Assembly: GCA_034659015.1 (NCBI GenBank)
Contig: JAYEGL010000002.1
Location: 310,001 to 374,000, forward strand
Source of the DNA: Maricaulis sp034659015
GTDB lineage: Bacteria; Pseudomonadota; Alphaproteobacteria; Caulobacterales; Maricaulaceae
Length of the DNA: 64,000 nt
Direction: 5' to 3'
Both the position numbers and the translations under genes were made by a program. The notes under the pieces are model-generated. The model was given only the letters and a program-made list of their open reading frames with translations, did no database searches and was not told the origin of the DNA. Below are positions 25,619 through 36,528 of this stretch, piece after piece (the stretch's first letter is position 1; every line of letters begins with the position of its first letter).

Positions 25619-26716
25619 CTACAGGGCGTGGAGCGCGGCCCACTTGTCGATGCGGCGGAGCGCCTTTCCCGGCCATGCCGAGAGGCGGCCGAGCGGCAGA
25701 CGGCGCAGCTGCTGTTCGATCGCCTCGCCGGCCGAGACAATGTCATTGGTCAGCGAAGGACGCCGGATCTGCCCGGACACCACGCCGAATCCGGCATTCG
25801 ACAGGCGGCGCTTGAAGTCGTAGTCGCCCGGGCCGAGATGGATGCCCGTGATGCCGTCCCCGGATAATTTCCGCGCCATTTCCAGGAACAGGGTCAGCCC
25901 CGGTCCCAGCTTGGCATGTTCCGGCCAGAAAACCGGGAACCAGTAGTGCAGCACGGTGTCCGAGCGCATGCCGAAATGCGCGGCAGCCAGTTTCCCGTCG
26001 ATCTCCAGCGTCGAGAGAAGGCCGGCGAGTTCGGGGGTGTCGCGATGGAAGAGGGCGTCGATCACCTTGCGCGTCCAGGGCACGGCGAACACGTCGAGCG
26101 CCCGGGTGCGCTGATACTGCTCCCGCTTGGCCCCGATCAGCTGGTTCAGCGCCTCGGGGCGCCGGTCGTCGATGCGGATGGTGACCTCGGCGTCCAGCGC
26201 CTCCAGCTTGCGCTGGCGCGAACGGATATTGCGCATCGCCTTGGCATCGGCCGCCGTGCAGTCGGCAATGAAGGCGTCATAGCCGCGGGACAGGTCGGAC
26301 ACCCAGGAAATTTCGGGCGGACCGTCGCAGTATTTCAGGAAACTCGTCTGGTCGGCCAGCGCGCCATGGAAGGTCAGGCGACCGAAACCGGCGCGCCCCA
26401 GAAGGGGGTCCAGGTCGAGATCCGGCGTGTCGGTGATCAGACCGTGATGGTCGCCCAGCGGTCCGCCGATCGGGCGGGCCACGCCGGAACGGGACAGGTG
26501 GAGGGGCAGGAAAGCCGCCGGCGCGCCATTGCGGGACACCGTCATCACGCGGGTGTCGGCCCGGGCTGCGGCCATCACCTCGGCGAATTCGAGCGTGAAA
26601 TAGGGCGAGGCCAGGCCCGGATTGCCTGTCCGCATGGCGGCCCACGCCGCCCTCTGCCGGGGCGTCAGCGATCCGACGGTCACGATGTCCGCGCTGTAGA
26701 GCGGTGACGTGGTCAT
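25619..26716 (-). CDS. BioF2/CelD-type GNAT acyltransferase
   Basis: A 365-residue protein of the BioF2-like GNAT family, two tandem GNAT folds often found with polysaccharide or envelope genes. N-terminal part: NPGLASPYFTLEFAEVMAAA and AFLPLHLSRSGVARPIGGPL. C-terminal part: EIDGKLAAAHFGMRSDTVLHYWFPVF and GPGLTLFLEMARKL with GIHLGPGDYDFKRRLS. In Caulobacter a relative, HfsK, modifies holdfast polysaccharide; whether this gene shares that role is unknown. Start at 26716 (MTTSPLYSAD); the longer frame reads through a poorly conserved leader. Confidence 0.85.
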   Translation of the reverse strand: MTTSPLYSADIVTVGSLTPRQRAAWAAMRTGNPGLASPYFTLEFAEVMAAARADTRVMTVSRNGAPAAFLPLHLSRSGVARPIGGPLGDHHGLITDTPDLDLDPLLGRAGFGRLTFHGALADQTSFLKYCDGPPEISWVSDLSRGYDAFIADCTAADAKAMRNIRSRQRKLEALDAEVTIRIDDRRPEALNQLIGAKREQYQRTRALDVFAVPWTRKVIDALFHRDTPELAGLLSTLEIDGKLAAAHFGMRSDTVLHYWFPVFWPEHAKLGPGLTLFLEMARKLSGDGITGIHLGPGDYDFKRRLSNAGFGVVSGQIRRPSLTNDIVSAGEAIEQQLRRLPLGRLSAWPGKALRRIDKWAALHAL

Positions 26717-26774
26717 TTTTCCATTCCTTGCCTGTTTCCGGCCCTGCAATATCCACGCCGCAGCAGTGGCTTGA

Positions 26775-26803
26775 TTGCCCTTGGCAAGACGGGTCTGCTA
26801 TCG
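26775..26803 (+). promoter_or_regulatory. Candidate promoter of pccB
   Basis: TTGCCC (26775-26780), 17 bases, CTATCG (26798-26803). It lies 52 bases before the pccB ATG in the gap between two divergent genes. The same shape (TTGCCG, 17, CTAAAC) is seen upstream of pccA at 31297-31325. Judged by eye. Confidence 0.35.
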
Positions 26804-26855
26804 AACGCGGTAAGCGGATATTCCGGTCGAAATTTTGGGGAAGGGACCCAAATCC

Positions 26856-28388
<1,533 letters not shown>

Positions 28389-28394
28389 GGGGTT

Positions 28395-28477
28395 GCTTCC
28401 CCCGGCCTTGTGCCGGGGTCTGGTTGAGCCTGCGTGTGAAATGCCGCTGGGCCCCGGAACAAGTCCGGGGAAAGCGG
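28395..28477. repeat. GC-rich palindromic repeat left of the toxin-antitoxin pair
   Basis: GCTTCCCCCGGCCTTGTGCC (from 28395) continues to GGGGTCTGG, then TCCGGGGAAAGCGG ends it. The outer ends GCTTCCCCCGG and CCGGGGAAAGC are near-perfect inverted repeats. A shorter copy (29146-29183) lies on the other side of the toxin-antitoxin genes, without about 40 bases in the middle. Confidence 0.75.
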
Positions 28478-28500
28478 GTGGTTTGGGGCAGGAACAAGCC

Positions 28501-28767
28501 TCAATAATGCCGTCGGCACTGCGCCACCTGTACGCGCCGGGCCTCGCCATTCCCCAGCACCCGGTAGACCAGCCGGTGCCGGGTATCGATCCGGCGCGAC
28601 CACCAGCCTGAAAGCTCGCCCTTCAGCGGCTCCGGCTTGCCTGGGCCCTCGAAGGGGTGGCGGGTGATGTCCTCGATCAGTTTGAGGGCGCGTTTCAGCA
28701 GGCGGGCCTCGTTGGCGGCCAGCCAGGCCATGTCGTCCAGGGCGGCCGGCAGGAATTCGACATTCAT
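28501..28767 (-). CDS. yoeB: YoeB/Txe-family mRNA interferase toxin
   Basis: An 88-residue RelE-superfamily toxin that cleaves mRNA on the ribosome. Diagnostic residues are FEGPGKPEPLKGELSGWWSR (residues about 39-58) and RIDTRHRLVYRV, with the C-terminal catalytic RHY; these correspond to Glu46, Arg65, His83 and Tyr84 of E. coli YoeB. Start overlaps the stop of the antitoxin gene (ATGA), as usual for translational coupling. All catalytic positions look intact. Confidence 0.95.
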   Translation of the reverse strand: MNVEFLPAALDDMAWLAANEARLLKRALKLIEDITRHPFEGPGKPEPLKGELSGWWSRRIDTRHRLVYRVLGNGEARRVQVAQCRRHY

Positions 28768-29099
28768 GTCTTCGCGTTCGACGGCTTGTCACCGAGCCAG
28801 TCGAGAAAGACGTCCGGATCCTCGGCCATGCCGCGCAGCTGCTCCGGTGTGAGCGTGCGCGTCTCGCCGTCCTCGGCGGCGGCGATCGTCTCGCGCAGGC
28901 GGCGGGCATTGGCGGGGCTGTCCAGGAGGTAGTTCGTCTCCTGGATCGCCTCCCATTGCGACAGCGACACCATCACCACCGGCTCGCCGCCGCGGCGCGT
29001 GATGATGGCCGGCGTCTTGTCGGCCGTGACCCGCTCCATCAGGGATTTGAGCGCAGTGCGGGCCTCGGAGACGGAGAGGATGTTGGGACGTTTGGTCAT
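28764..29099 (-). CDS. yefM: YefM/Phd-family antitoxin
   Basis: A 111-residue antitoxin. The N-terminal Phd/YefM DNA-binding domain includes ILSVSEARTALKSLMERV and PAIITRRGGEPVVMVSLSQW (about residues 7-57). The C-terminal part, which wraps the toxin, has LLDSPANARRLRETI followed by an acidic stretch. The start ATG at 29099 begins MTKRPNILSVSEAR. An operator-like pair of half-sites lies 10 bases upstream. Part of a bicistronic unit with yoeB. Confidence 0.93.
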   Translation of the reverse strand: MTKRPNILSVSEARTALKSLMERVTADKTPAIITRRGGEPVVMVSLSQWEAIQETNYLLDSPANARRLRETIAAAEDGETRTLTPEQLRGMAEDPDVFLDWLGDKPSNAKT

Positions 29100-29108
29100 T
29101 CTATTACT

Positions 29109-29126
29109 TGTACGTTTTATTGTACG
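29109..29126 (-). promoter_or_regulatory. YefM-type operator: two TGTACG sites 12 bp apart
   Basis: TGTACG occurs at 29109-29114 and 29121-29126, in an AT-rich stretch just upstream of the antitoxin start. The E. coli YefM-YoeB operator consists of TGTACA-core sites spaced 12 bp centre to centre; the spacing here is identical and five of six bases agree. Supports autoregulation by the antitoxin-toxin complex. Confidence 0.7.
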
Positions 29127-29145
29127 ATAAATCAATTCAACGACC

Positions 29146-29183
29146 GCTTCCCCCGGCCTCGTGCCGGGGTCCGGGGAAAGCGG
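29146..29183. repeat. GC-rich palindromic repeat right of the toxin-antitoxin pair
   Basis: GCTTCCCCCGGCCTCGTGCC from 29146 runs to GGGGTCCGGGGAAAGCGG at 29183. It is a compact 38-bp form of the 28395-28477 element in the same orientation. The two copies bracket the yefM-yoeB genes. Confidence 0.75.
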
Positions 29184-29562
29184 TGTGTGTTTGCAGTGCC
29201 TACCTCTGCTTCCACTCTCTCCATTTCTCCCGGACACCCGCATACGCGGACGCAGGCTTCAGCCCGCCAAAGCGGGCTGCAGATCCGGGATCGACGGAGC
29301 GACGGCCTCGCGCGGCCGCTCCAATCGTCGATCCCGGATAGCGCTGACGCGCTTCCGGGAAAAATGTGTGTGGTGGGAGAAGACACAGCCAACCCTCCAC
29401 GCCTGGAGCGATAGGAGGCGTGCGGGATGCCGCCGGATGTCACCCCGACAGCGCGGACACGCTCCCGGGCGCGAGAGGCTGAGCTCGAGCCTCCCCCGGA
29501 AGCCGTCTGCGGATGGTACGGGCAAATGAAGGGGACGTATAACGTCCTCCCTATCCCCCACA
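29184..29562. other. Gene-free stretch with a palindrome
   Basis: I find no supported gene between the right-hand repeat (ending 29183) and 29563. It contains a perfect 14-bp inverted repeat ATCCGGGATCGACG (29283-29296) with its complement at 29326-29339, plus further short GC-rich repeats. Open frames here translate to arginine-rich low-complexity sequence. It appears to be accumulated intergenic repeat material. Confidence 0.6.
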
Positions 29563-29712
29563 CCGTCATCCCAGCGAAAGCTGGGACCCAGATTCACAAG
29601 CGGGGTCTTGGCTGTTCCGGCTCAAAGCCGTGCCAGGCAATCAGCAGGATATGGGCGAACGCGCGCCCGCCGCGCTTTGCGATCTGGGTCCCAGCTTTCG
29701 CTGGGATGACGG
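29563..29712. repeat. 150-bp element with perfect 31-bp inverted ends
   Basis: The ends CCGTCATCCCAGCGAAAGCT... (29563-29593) and its exact 31-base complement (29682-29712) enclose 88 bp. The GTCATCCCAGCGAAAGCTGG motif is a very common intergenic repeat in alphaproteobacteria. The interior does not encode a protein I can support. It could fold into a long cruciform or RNA hairpin, and may be a non-autonomous mobile unit. Confidence 0.85.
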
Positions 29713-29769
29713 AGTTTTGTGCGCCCGGCCCGAGGCCGGGCATGCGTCCGGGATGACGGGGGTTGGGCG

Positions 29770-30690
29770 CTAACCTGCCCGCACCGCTTTGCCCAGCATG
29801 TCCGGATAGCCCCGGCTGACGCAGGCATAGCCCTCGTAATAGCCGCGCCGGGCCAGCAGGCGGTGCAGGCGGGGCAGGTTGTAGGGCGGGACGGCGGCGA
29901 ACATGTGGTGTTCCAGGTGGTAGTTGACGTTGTTGGGCGCGACCAGGAGGCGTTCGAACCAGCGGGCCACCGTGGTGTGGGTGTTGAGGCGCGGTTCGGT
30001 GTCGTAGCGGTCCGTGGCGGCGCCGTGCTCGCCGATGTTTCTCAGCCGCATGAGGGCGGGGTAGACGAAGATCCGCGCCGCCCACCACAGCGCCCAGGCC
30101 CAGGGTGCACCGGCCAGGGTGAGGGCGCCCAGCAGCACGGCCTGGAAGACCAGGTGGGGCGTCTTGGCGCGCCAGTCCGGCCGGCGCCAGGCGGCGGTCA
30201 GCTCCTTGAGGGCCGTCTGCCCGGTCAGGTCGCGCAGGAATTTGCGGCGCAGGCTGGCGCGCGTGACCGGATAGGCTTTCACCAGCCCCTGGTCGGGATC
30301 CTTGTCCGTGCCGGCATGTCTGTGATGGTCGAGATGGTAGTCGCGATAGAGCGCCAGCGGCACGTCCACCGCCGCGCCGCCGATCCAGTGGCCCGCGAAT
30401 GCGTTGAGCCGCTGCGTGCGGAAGAGGGCGTTATGGGCGCAATCGTGCATCACGATGGCGAAGGAAAGCTGGCGGCCGGCGATCAGGAGGATCGCAGCGG
30501 GGATTGTCAGCGGGTTGGGCCAGGCGATGGCCAGGGCGAAGGCCGCGGCGAGAAGGACGATATCGCCGCCGAGCATGAGCGCGCCCTGCCAGTTCGTGAC
30601 CCGGGACAGATCGCGCAATTCCTCGCGGGTGAGGCAGTCGGACAGGCGTTTCTCATGGCCGGCGGCTGCCCGTCTTGCGGATGTCGTCAT
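29770..30690 (-). CDS. Membrane fatty acid desaturase
   Basis: A 306-residue di-iron desaturase with several membrane helices. The three histidine boxes are present: HDCAHNALF (HxxxH, near residue 80), YHLDHHRH (HxxHH, near 118) and YHLEHHMF (HxxHH, near 262). The fold suits desaturation or hydroxylation of acyl lipids or a related substrate; regiochemistry cannot be told. The start at 30690 (MTTSARRAAAGHEKRL) avoids an Arg/Pro-rich upstream extension. It diverges from the K+ channel gene. Confidence 0.9.
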   Translation of the reverse strand: MTTSARRAAAGHEKRLSDCLTREELRDLSRVTNWQGALMLGGDIVLLAAAFALAIAWPNPLTIPAAILLIAGRQLSFAIVMHDCAHNALFRTQRLNAFAGHWIGGAAVDVPLALYRDYHLDHHRHAGTDKDPDQGLVKAYPVTRASLRRKFLRDLTGQTALKELTAAWRRPDWRAKTPHLVFQAVLLGALTLAGAPWAWALWWAARIFVYPALMRLRNIGEHGAATDRYDTEPRLNTHTTVARWFERLLVAPNNVNYHLEHHMFAAVPPYNLPRLHRLLARRGYYEGYACVSRGYPDMLGKAVRAG

Positions 30691-30823
30691 ACCGGTTTCC
30701 TCCCCGCGCAGTGTCGCGCAAAATCGCGGCAGGTCCAAGATGCGCCGCGCGCCGCGGTTGATCGGCGCCAGGCCTTGGGGAAAGCTGCCCGGATTACAGG
30801 GCGATGCGGGAAGGTGTCGGCGA

Positions 30824-31282
30824 ATGATCGCAGCATTGGCGGTTTCGGGCGTGATGATCGTCCTCGTGCTGGCCATCCACATGGTCGGGCTCGGCGGGCT
30901 TCTGGTGATGATCCGCTGGCGTGGCGACGGCGCCAGCGAGCCGGGGCATCGCCTGTTGCAGGCCGGGCTGATCCTGACGGTGGTGCTCGGTGTGCTCGCC
31001 CTGCACGGGGTCGAGATCTGGCTGTTCGCGGGGCTTTACCGCATGCTGGGCGAGATCGGCACGATCGAGGAGGCCCTGTATTTTTCGGCCTCGACCTTTT
31101 CCACGCTGGGCTATGGCGATGTCGTGCTGTCGGAGAACTGGCGCCTGGTGGCGGCGATGGAGGGCATTACCGGCTTCCTGCTGATCGGCTGGTCGACGGC
31201 TTTTCTGGTGTCTGTCGTCGGGCGGCTGCGCGCCCTGGAGGCCGACTGGTTCGACGGCGAGGGCCGGGACCGGGCCGACTAG
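30824..31282 (+). CDS. Two-pore-helix potassium channel protein
   Basis: A 152-residue membrane protein of the ion-transport-2 family. An N-terminal helix (about 5-28), a second (44-65), then a pore loop with the selectivity filter TFSTLGYGDVV (near residues 92-102), and a final helix (113-135). TLGYGD is the K+ filter variant. No cytoplasmic RCK or cyclic-nucleotide domain is present. Start ATG at 30824 with AAGG upstream. Confidence 0.85.
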   Translation: MIAALAVSGVMIVLVLAIHMVGLGGLLVMIRWRGDGASEPGHRLLQAGLILTVVLGVLALHGVEIWLFAGLYRMLGEIGTIEEALYFSASTFSTLGYGDVVLSENWRLVAAMEGITGFLLIGWSTAFLVSVVGRLRALEADWFDGEGRDRAD

Positions 31283-31296
31283 TCTCAGCGCGATGC

Positions 31297-31325
31297 TTGC
31301 CGCGCGACCGCGGGGCACGCTAAAC
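31297..31325 (+). promoter_or_regulatory. Candidate promoter of pccA
   Basis: TTGCCG (31297-31302), 17 bases, CTAAAC (31320-31325), about 50 bases before the pccA start. Similar in shape and distance to the candidate upstream of pccB. Judged by eye. Confidence 0.35.
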
Positions 31326-31375
31326 CGGTCGCGACTTCTTCGAGGGCGTCCGCCCGCCGTGCTTTGGGGCCATCC

Positions 31376-33385
<2,010 letters not shown>

Positions 33386-33462
33386 GGCTTCACCGCCGCG
33401 CCGGAGTCGTGCCTTAATCGCTTGCCTGGCCCGCCCGGGCGGGGTTTCGGGGGAGAAAACCG

Positions 33463-33954
33463 ATGGACATGCAATACGTCCTGCTCAATCCGAACGGCCG
33501 GATCGCGCAGCGGGAATTCTGGATCGGTGTCCTGATCCTGATCGGCGGCAATATCCTGTCCGGCGTCCTGCCTGCGGTGGGCGGTTTGCTCTGGCTGTTC
33601 CTGATCTATGTCGGTGTCTGCGTCTACGGCAAGCGCCTGCACGATACCGGGCGCTCGGCCTGGCTGCACGTCATCCCCTGGGGGATCACCATCCTGCTCT
33701 CCACCATTGGCGGCGTGCTGATGGGCGGCGCGATCCTGTCGGCCGTGCTGTCGGGTGACGAGGTCAATCCCTGGGCCTTCATCACGGCGGGCAGCGGGTT
33801 CGCGGTGATGATGGGGCTGAGCAATCTGGTCTGGCTCGTCTACACGCTCTGGGTCGGCCTGTCGGCCGGGCAGACGGGGGCCAATGCCTATGGTCCGGCA
33901 CCGGTGAAGATCATCGCGGCGGCTGCGCCGGACGGTCCCGACGAAACCACTTGA
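33463..33954 (+). CDS. DUF805 membrane protein
   Basis: A 163-residue membrane protein of the DUF805 family. The N-terminal signature GRIAQREFWIGVLILIGGN is followed by the conserved YGKRLHDTGRSAWLHVIP (near residues 55-72), then two more hydrophobic helices. Function unknown in all bacteria. Follows pccA by 77 bases and has GGGGGAG upstream of the start. Confidence 0.88.
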   Translation: MDMQYVLLNPNGRIAQREFWIGVLILIGGNILSGVLPAVGGLLWLFLIYVGVCVYGKRLHDTGRSAWLHVIPWGITILLSTIGGVLMGGAILSAVLSGDEVNPWAFITAGSGFAVMMGLSNLVWLVYTLWVGLSAGQTGANAYGPAPVKIIAAAAPDGPDETT

Positions 33955-34012
33955 TCCGGCCCGGCCGGATCGCGAGAGTGCGCCCGCATCCAGTCATGCG
34001 TTCGGAGGGGAC

Positions 34013-34546
34013 ATGAACCCGCTTGTACTTTTTCTGCCGGTCTATCGCGCCTCGCGGACGGCCTTCATCCTGGGGCTGGTTCTGCTCGCGGCGATCGACG
34101 CGGTGCGCATGAGCTTCGCGGGACAGGTCTCCACCTTTGCCCTCGTGCTGGTCCTGGCGCTGGCCATGGGGTTCTTCGTACTCAGCCTGCACATCAACCG
34201 GCTGCGCTATGTCGGGCGCGGCGGCGGGCTGGGCGTGCTGCCGGTTCTCGCCGGCTGGGTCGTCAGCTTCGTTGCGGCCTTCGCTGGCTGGATGGGCGGC
34301 TATATGGAAGCCGTGCGCCAGCATCTCGCGGCGAACGGCAATGACACGTCCGACGAGGTTGTGCTGGAAGCGCTGCAGGACCCGGCCTTCCAGCAGGAGA
34401 TCCAGCGGGCCATGCAGTCCGATCCCGAGCTGGGGATGACGGTGCTCGCCGCCGGGGCCTGGCCGTCCTATTTCGGCTTCTGGCTGGTGATCGCCCTGTT
34501 CGCGGTCTGGTTCGCCCTGATGAAGCCGCGCCAGCGGGCAGGCTGA
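34013..34546 (+). CDS. Hypothetical four-helix membrane protein
   Basis: A 177-residue protein with hydrophobic helices around 17-33, 40-57, 70-92 and 146-170. A basic LHINRLRYVGRGGGLGVLP loop after the second helix resembles the HDxGR loop of the DUF805 gene just upstream, so the two may be distantly related. A hydrophilic acidic segment (SDEVVLEALQDPAFQQEI) lies between helices 3 and 4. The ribosome binding site GGAGGGG is good. No function can be assigned. Confidence 0.75.
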   Translation: MNPLVLFLPVYRASRTAFILGLVLLAAIDAVRMSFAGQVSTFALVLVLALAMGFFVLSLHINRLRYVGRGGGLGVLPVLAGWVVSFVAAFAGWMGGYMEAVRQHLAANGNDTSDEVVLEALQDPAFQQEIQRAMQSDPELGMTVLAAGAWPSYFGFWLVIALFAVWFALMKPRQRAG

Positions 34547-34552
34547 GCGGCG

Positions 34553-35242
34553 TCAGGCGGTGGCCGCAAGCACCGGGGCCCCGGCCCGCCGGGCTTCGCC
34601 GAACGTGTCCAGGAAGGCCAGGTGCAGCGCCGCGTCGAAATCCGCCATCGTCACGCTGTGGCCCAGATCGGCCAGGCTGGTGACGCCGTAGCGCGGATCG
34701 GAAATGCCGCAGGGCGTGATGCCGGAAAAATGGGTGAGGTCCGGATCGACATTGAAGGCGATGCCGTGAAAGGACACCCAGCGGCGCAGGCGCACGCCGA
34801 TCGCCGCGATCTTGTCCTCGCGGCCGCCGCCGCGATCGACCCACACGCCGACCCGGCCCTCGCGCGGGCCGGCCTCCACGCCGAACTGCGCCGCGGCACG
34901 GATCAGCCAGGTCTCCAGGTTCTGGATGAAGGCGCGCACATCGCGGCCGCGCCGGGTGAGGTCGAGCATGATGTAGGCGACCCGCTGGCCGGGGCCGTGA
35001 TAGGTATATTCCCCGCCGCGCCCGGTCTCGTGCACCGGGAAGCGGTCGGGCACGAGCAGGTCCTCGCGCTTCGCGCTGGTGCCGGCTGTATAGAGCGGCG
35101 CGTGTTCGAGCAGCCAGACCAGCTCGTTCGCCGCGCCATCGGCGATCGCCGCGGCGCGCGCTTCCATGAAGGCCAGCGCGTCGGGGTAGGGGACATGGCC
35201 CGTGGACACGGCCCAGTCGACCGGCGGTATTGGCTTATCCAT
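34553..35242 (-). CDS. lipB: Octanoyl-[acyl-carrier-protein] transferase LipB
   Basis: A 229-residue lipoate biosynthesis enzyme that moves octanoyl groups from ACP to lipoyl domains. Conserved features: VHETGRGGEYTYHGPGQRVAY, KIAAIGVRLRRWVSFHGIAFN containing the catalytic Lys, and the catalytic Cys in GITPCGISDP. Start ATG 35242. It is divergently placed from the fliN-like gene. Confidence 0.96.
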   Translation of the reverse strand: MDKPIPPVDWAVSTGHVPYPDALAFMEARAAAIADGAANELVWLLEHAPLYTAGTSAKREDLLVPDRFPVHETGRGGEYTYHGPGQRVAYIMLDLTRRGRDVRAFIQNLETWLIRAAAQFGVEAGPREGRVGVWVDRGGGREDKIAAIGVRLRRWVSFHGIAFNVDPDLTHFSGITPCGISDPRYGVTSLADLGHSVTMADFDAALHLAFLDTFGEARRAGAPVLAATA

Positions 35243-35320
35243 TTTTCTTAACGCTCGTGAAACCGGATCGCCCCAAACATCGTTCCCGAAACCGCGAACC
35301 GCAAGTGCAGGAGCTCACCC

Positions 35321-35569
35321 GTGAGTCAGGTCGGATCCGTCAATGTCGAAATCTCGGTCCTTCTGGGCCGCTCGCAAATGCCGATCCAGCAATTCCTGCG
35401 CATGGGCCGGGGTGCGGTGATTCCCCTGGATACTGGCGAGGACGACCAGGTCTGGATTCTTGCCAACAATCATCCCATCGCCCGCGGCGATGTGATCATC
35501 CAGGGCGACCGCGTCGCGGTCTCCATCACGGAAGCCGCCGACGCCAACGAATTCTTCGCTGCTGCATAA
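35321..35569 (+). CDS. FliN-like flagellar switch protein (SpoA domain only)
   Basis: An 82-residue protein that is essentially one SpoA (FliM/FliN C-terminal) domain: VNVEISVLLGRSQMPIQQFL, MGRGAVIPLD, DDQVWILANNHPIARGDVII. FliN forms most of the flagellar C-ring. This one is not in a flagellar operon here, so it may be the main FliN or a stand-alone paralogue. Start is GTG at 35321 with CAGGAG seven bases upstream. The short acidic N-terminal tail of many FliN proteins is missing. Confidence 0.88.
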   Translation: MSQVGSVNVEISVLLGRSQMPIQQFLRMGRGAVIPLDTGEDDQVWILANNHPIARGDVIIQGDRVAVSITEAADANEFFAAA

Positions 35570-35632
35570 AGCGTTGCAGAACACTCTTCACAAGGCGCGG
35601 CGATGTTGCTATCTCCCGCGCCTCCATGACGT

Positions 35633-35719
35633 GCGGTCGTGGCGGAATTGGTAGACGCGCAGCGTTGAGGTCGCTGTGGGGTAAAACCCGTGGAAGTTCG
35701 AGTCTTCTCGACCGCACCA
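35633..35719 (+). tRNA. tRNA-Leu (anticodon GAG)
   Basis: An 87-nt tRNA with a long variable arm. Acceptor GCGGTCG pairs with CGACCGC, the anticodon loop is TTGAGGT (anticodon GAG), the T-loop contains TTCGAGT, and CCA is encoded at 35717-35719. A palindromic repeat begins at its CCA end, as with tRNA-Gly. Confidence 0.97.
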
Positions 35720-35810
35720 TCCTACGCTCGCTGGCGCGAGCTTCGGCTAGGCAAGCCTCATCATTTTCTCGAGCGTAGGATGTCCCGCCGAAGCCTTGGC
35801 GTAGGCGGAC
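35718..35810. repeat. tRNA-adjacent palindromic repeat, copy 2
   Basis: The left arm CATCCTACGCTCG (35718-35730) and right arm CGAGCGTAGGATG (35770-35782) are a perfect 13-bp inverted pair; the rest matches the tRNA-Gly copy (GAGCTTCGG, TCCCGCCG, AGCCTTGGCG, AGGCGGAC). The arms differ between copies at one paired position in a compensating way. After the repeat, up to 35983, only short imperfect repeats and no gene are seen. Confidence 0.8.
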
Positions 35811-35983
35811 CGTCAGCGACACGCTCGCCCTCCGGGCTAAGCGGGACAAGCCCTGACATCGGCGCGAAGCAGAATGCCCTCCGAAGCCTTGGGCTGGAGG
35901 GGGTCAGGACATCCCGACATCGCTGTGAAACGGAATGCTTTCCGGAGGGTGTTTCGGGCCGGGGGATGCCACCGGCCGCGGGA

Positions 35984-36280
35984 TCAGTTCGCGGCCATGC
36001 CTTCATTCTCGGCACGGTCGAGGCCATCGCGGTCCGTTGCGAGCGCGGCTGCGAGCTCTGACGGCACGATTTCGATAAAGCGCGGCAAGCCAAGCCGGCC
36101 ATGGCGCGTGCGCGCGATCATGGTCGTGCAGACCCGGCGGAAGGCCTGAAACGACGGGCTGGACATCGATTCGTCCTGGGCCTCGATCGTGTAGGCGCCG
36201 GCCGGCCATTCGCCGTCGATACTGTCGAGATGGAACGGGCTTCTGAAGGAAACCTGCGTCTTGGAAATGCGGATCGTCAC
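35984..36280 (-). CDS. Hypothetical protein, 98 residues
   Basis: A 98-residue soluble protein. The N-terminal half (MTIRISKTQVSFRSPFHLDS, then WPAGAYTIEAQDE) reads like a compact beta-rich domain. It continues with ARTRHGRLGLPRFIEIVPSE and an acidic end. Codon use matches neighbours. I do not recognise the family. A conserved hairpin (36316-36325 with 36340-36349) separates it from the small gene upstream on the same strand. Confidence 0.65.
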   Translation of the reverse strand: MTIRISKTQVSFRSPFHLDSIDGEWPAGAYTIEAQDESMSSPSFQAFRRVCTTMIARTRHGRLGLPRFIEIVPSELAAALATDRDGLDRAENEGMAAN

Positions 36281-36358
36281 GATAGGCCTCGTTCGATATG
36301 TCTGAAGCGGCAGGATGCGCGGCGAGCGGGCGTCTTCGGTCGCCGCGCAGCCGTGAGC

Positions 36359-36490
36359 CTAGCCTTGGCTGGACTTGGTGCCCGGTGCGGCCGGCTTCAC
36401 CTCGTGGGTGCCGGCTTTTTCCTGCGGCGCCTGGGAGGGCTTCATCGGGTTTTGTTTGAACTTCGGCTTTTCGTGTTTATTATCGGTCAT
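36359..36490 (-). CDS. 43-residue basic hydrophilic protein
   Basis: A short open frame with 43 residues: MTDNKHEKPKFKQNPMKPSQ, then APQEKAGTHEVKPAAPGTKSSQG. It is rich in Lys, Pro and Gln, has no hydrophobic segment and is probably disordered. A good ribosome binding site (AGAAAGG) precedes the ATG at 36490. The upstream region (36491-36560) is unusually AT-rich and contains ATTCGGA-6-TCCGAAT (36509-36528). No family known to me. Confidence 0.6.
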   Translation of the reverse strand: MTDNKHEKPKFKQNPMKPSQAPQEKAGTHEVKPAAPGTKSSQG

Positions 36491-36508
36491 AATATTGCCT
36501 TTCTGGCT

Positions 36509-36528
36509 ATTCGGAAGTTAATCCGAAT
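36509..36528 (-). promoter_or_regulatory. Palindrome upstream of the 43-residue gene
   Basis: ATTCGGA AGTTAA TCCGAAT, with perfect 7-bp arms, lies 19 bases before the start codon in an AT-rich region. It is a reasonable operator candidate, unproven. Confidence 0.35.

Noticed and set aside
35855..35944. Degenerate direct repeat of 29 bases (35855 and 35916)
   Set aside because: About three quarters of positions match; too weak to call a repeat unit without more copies.
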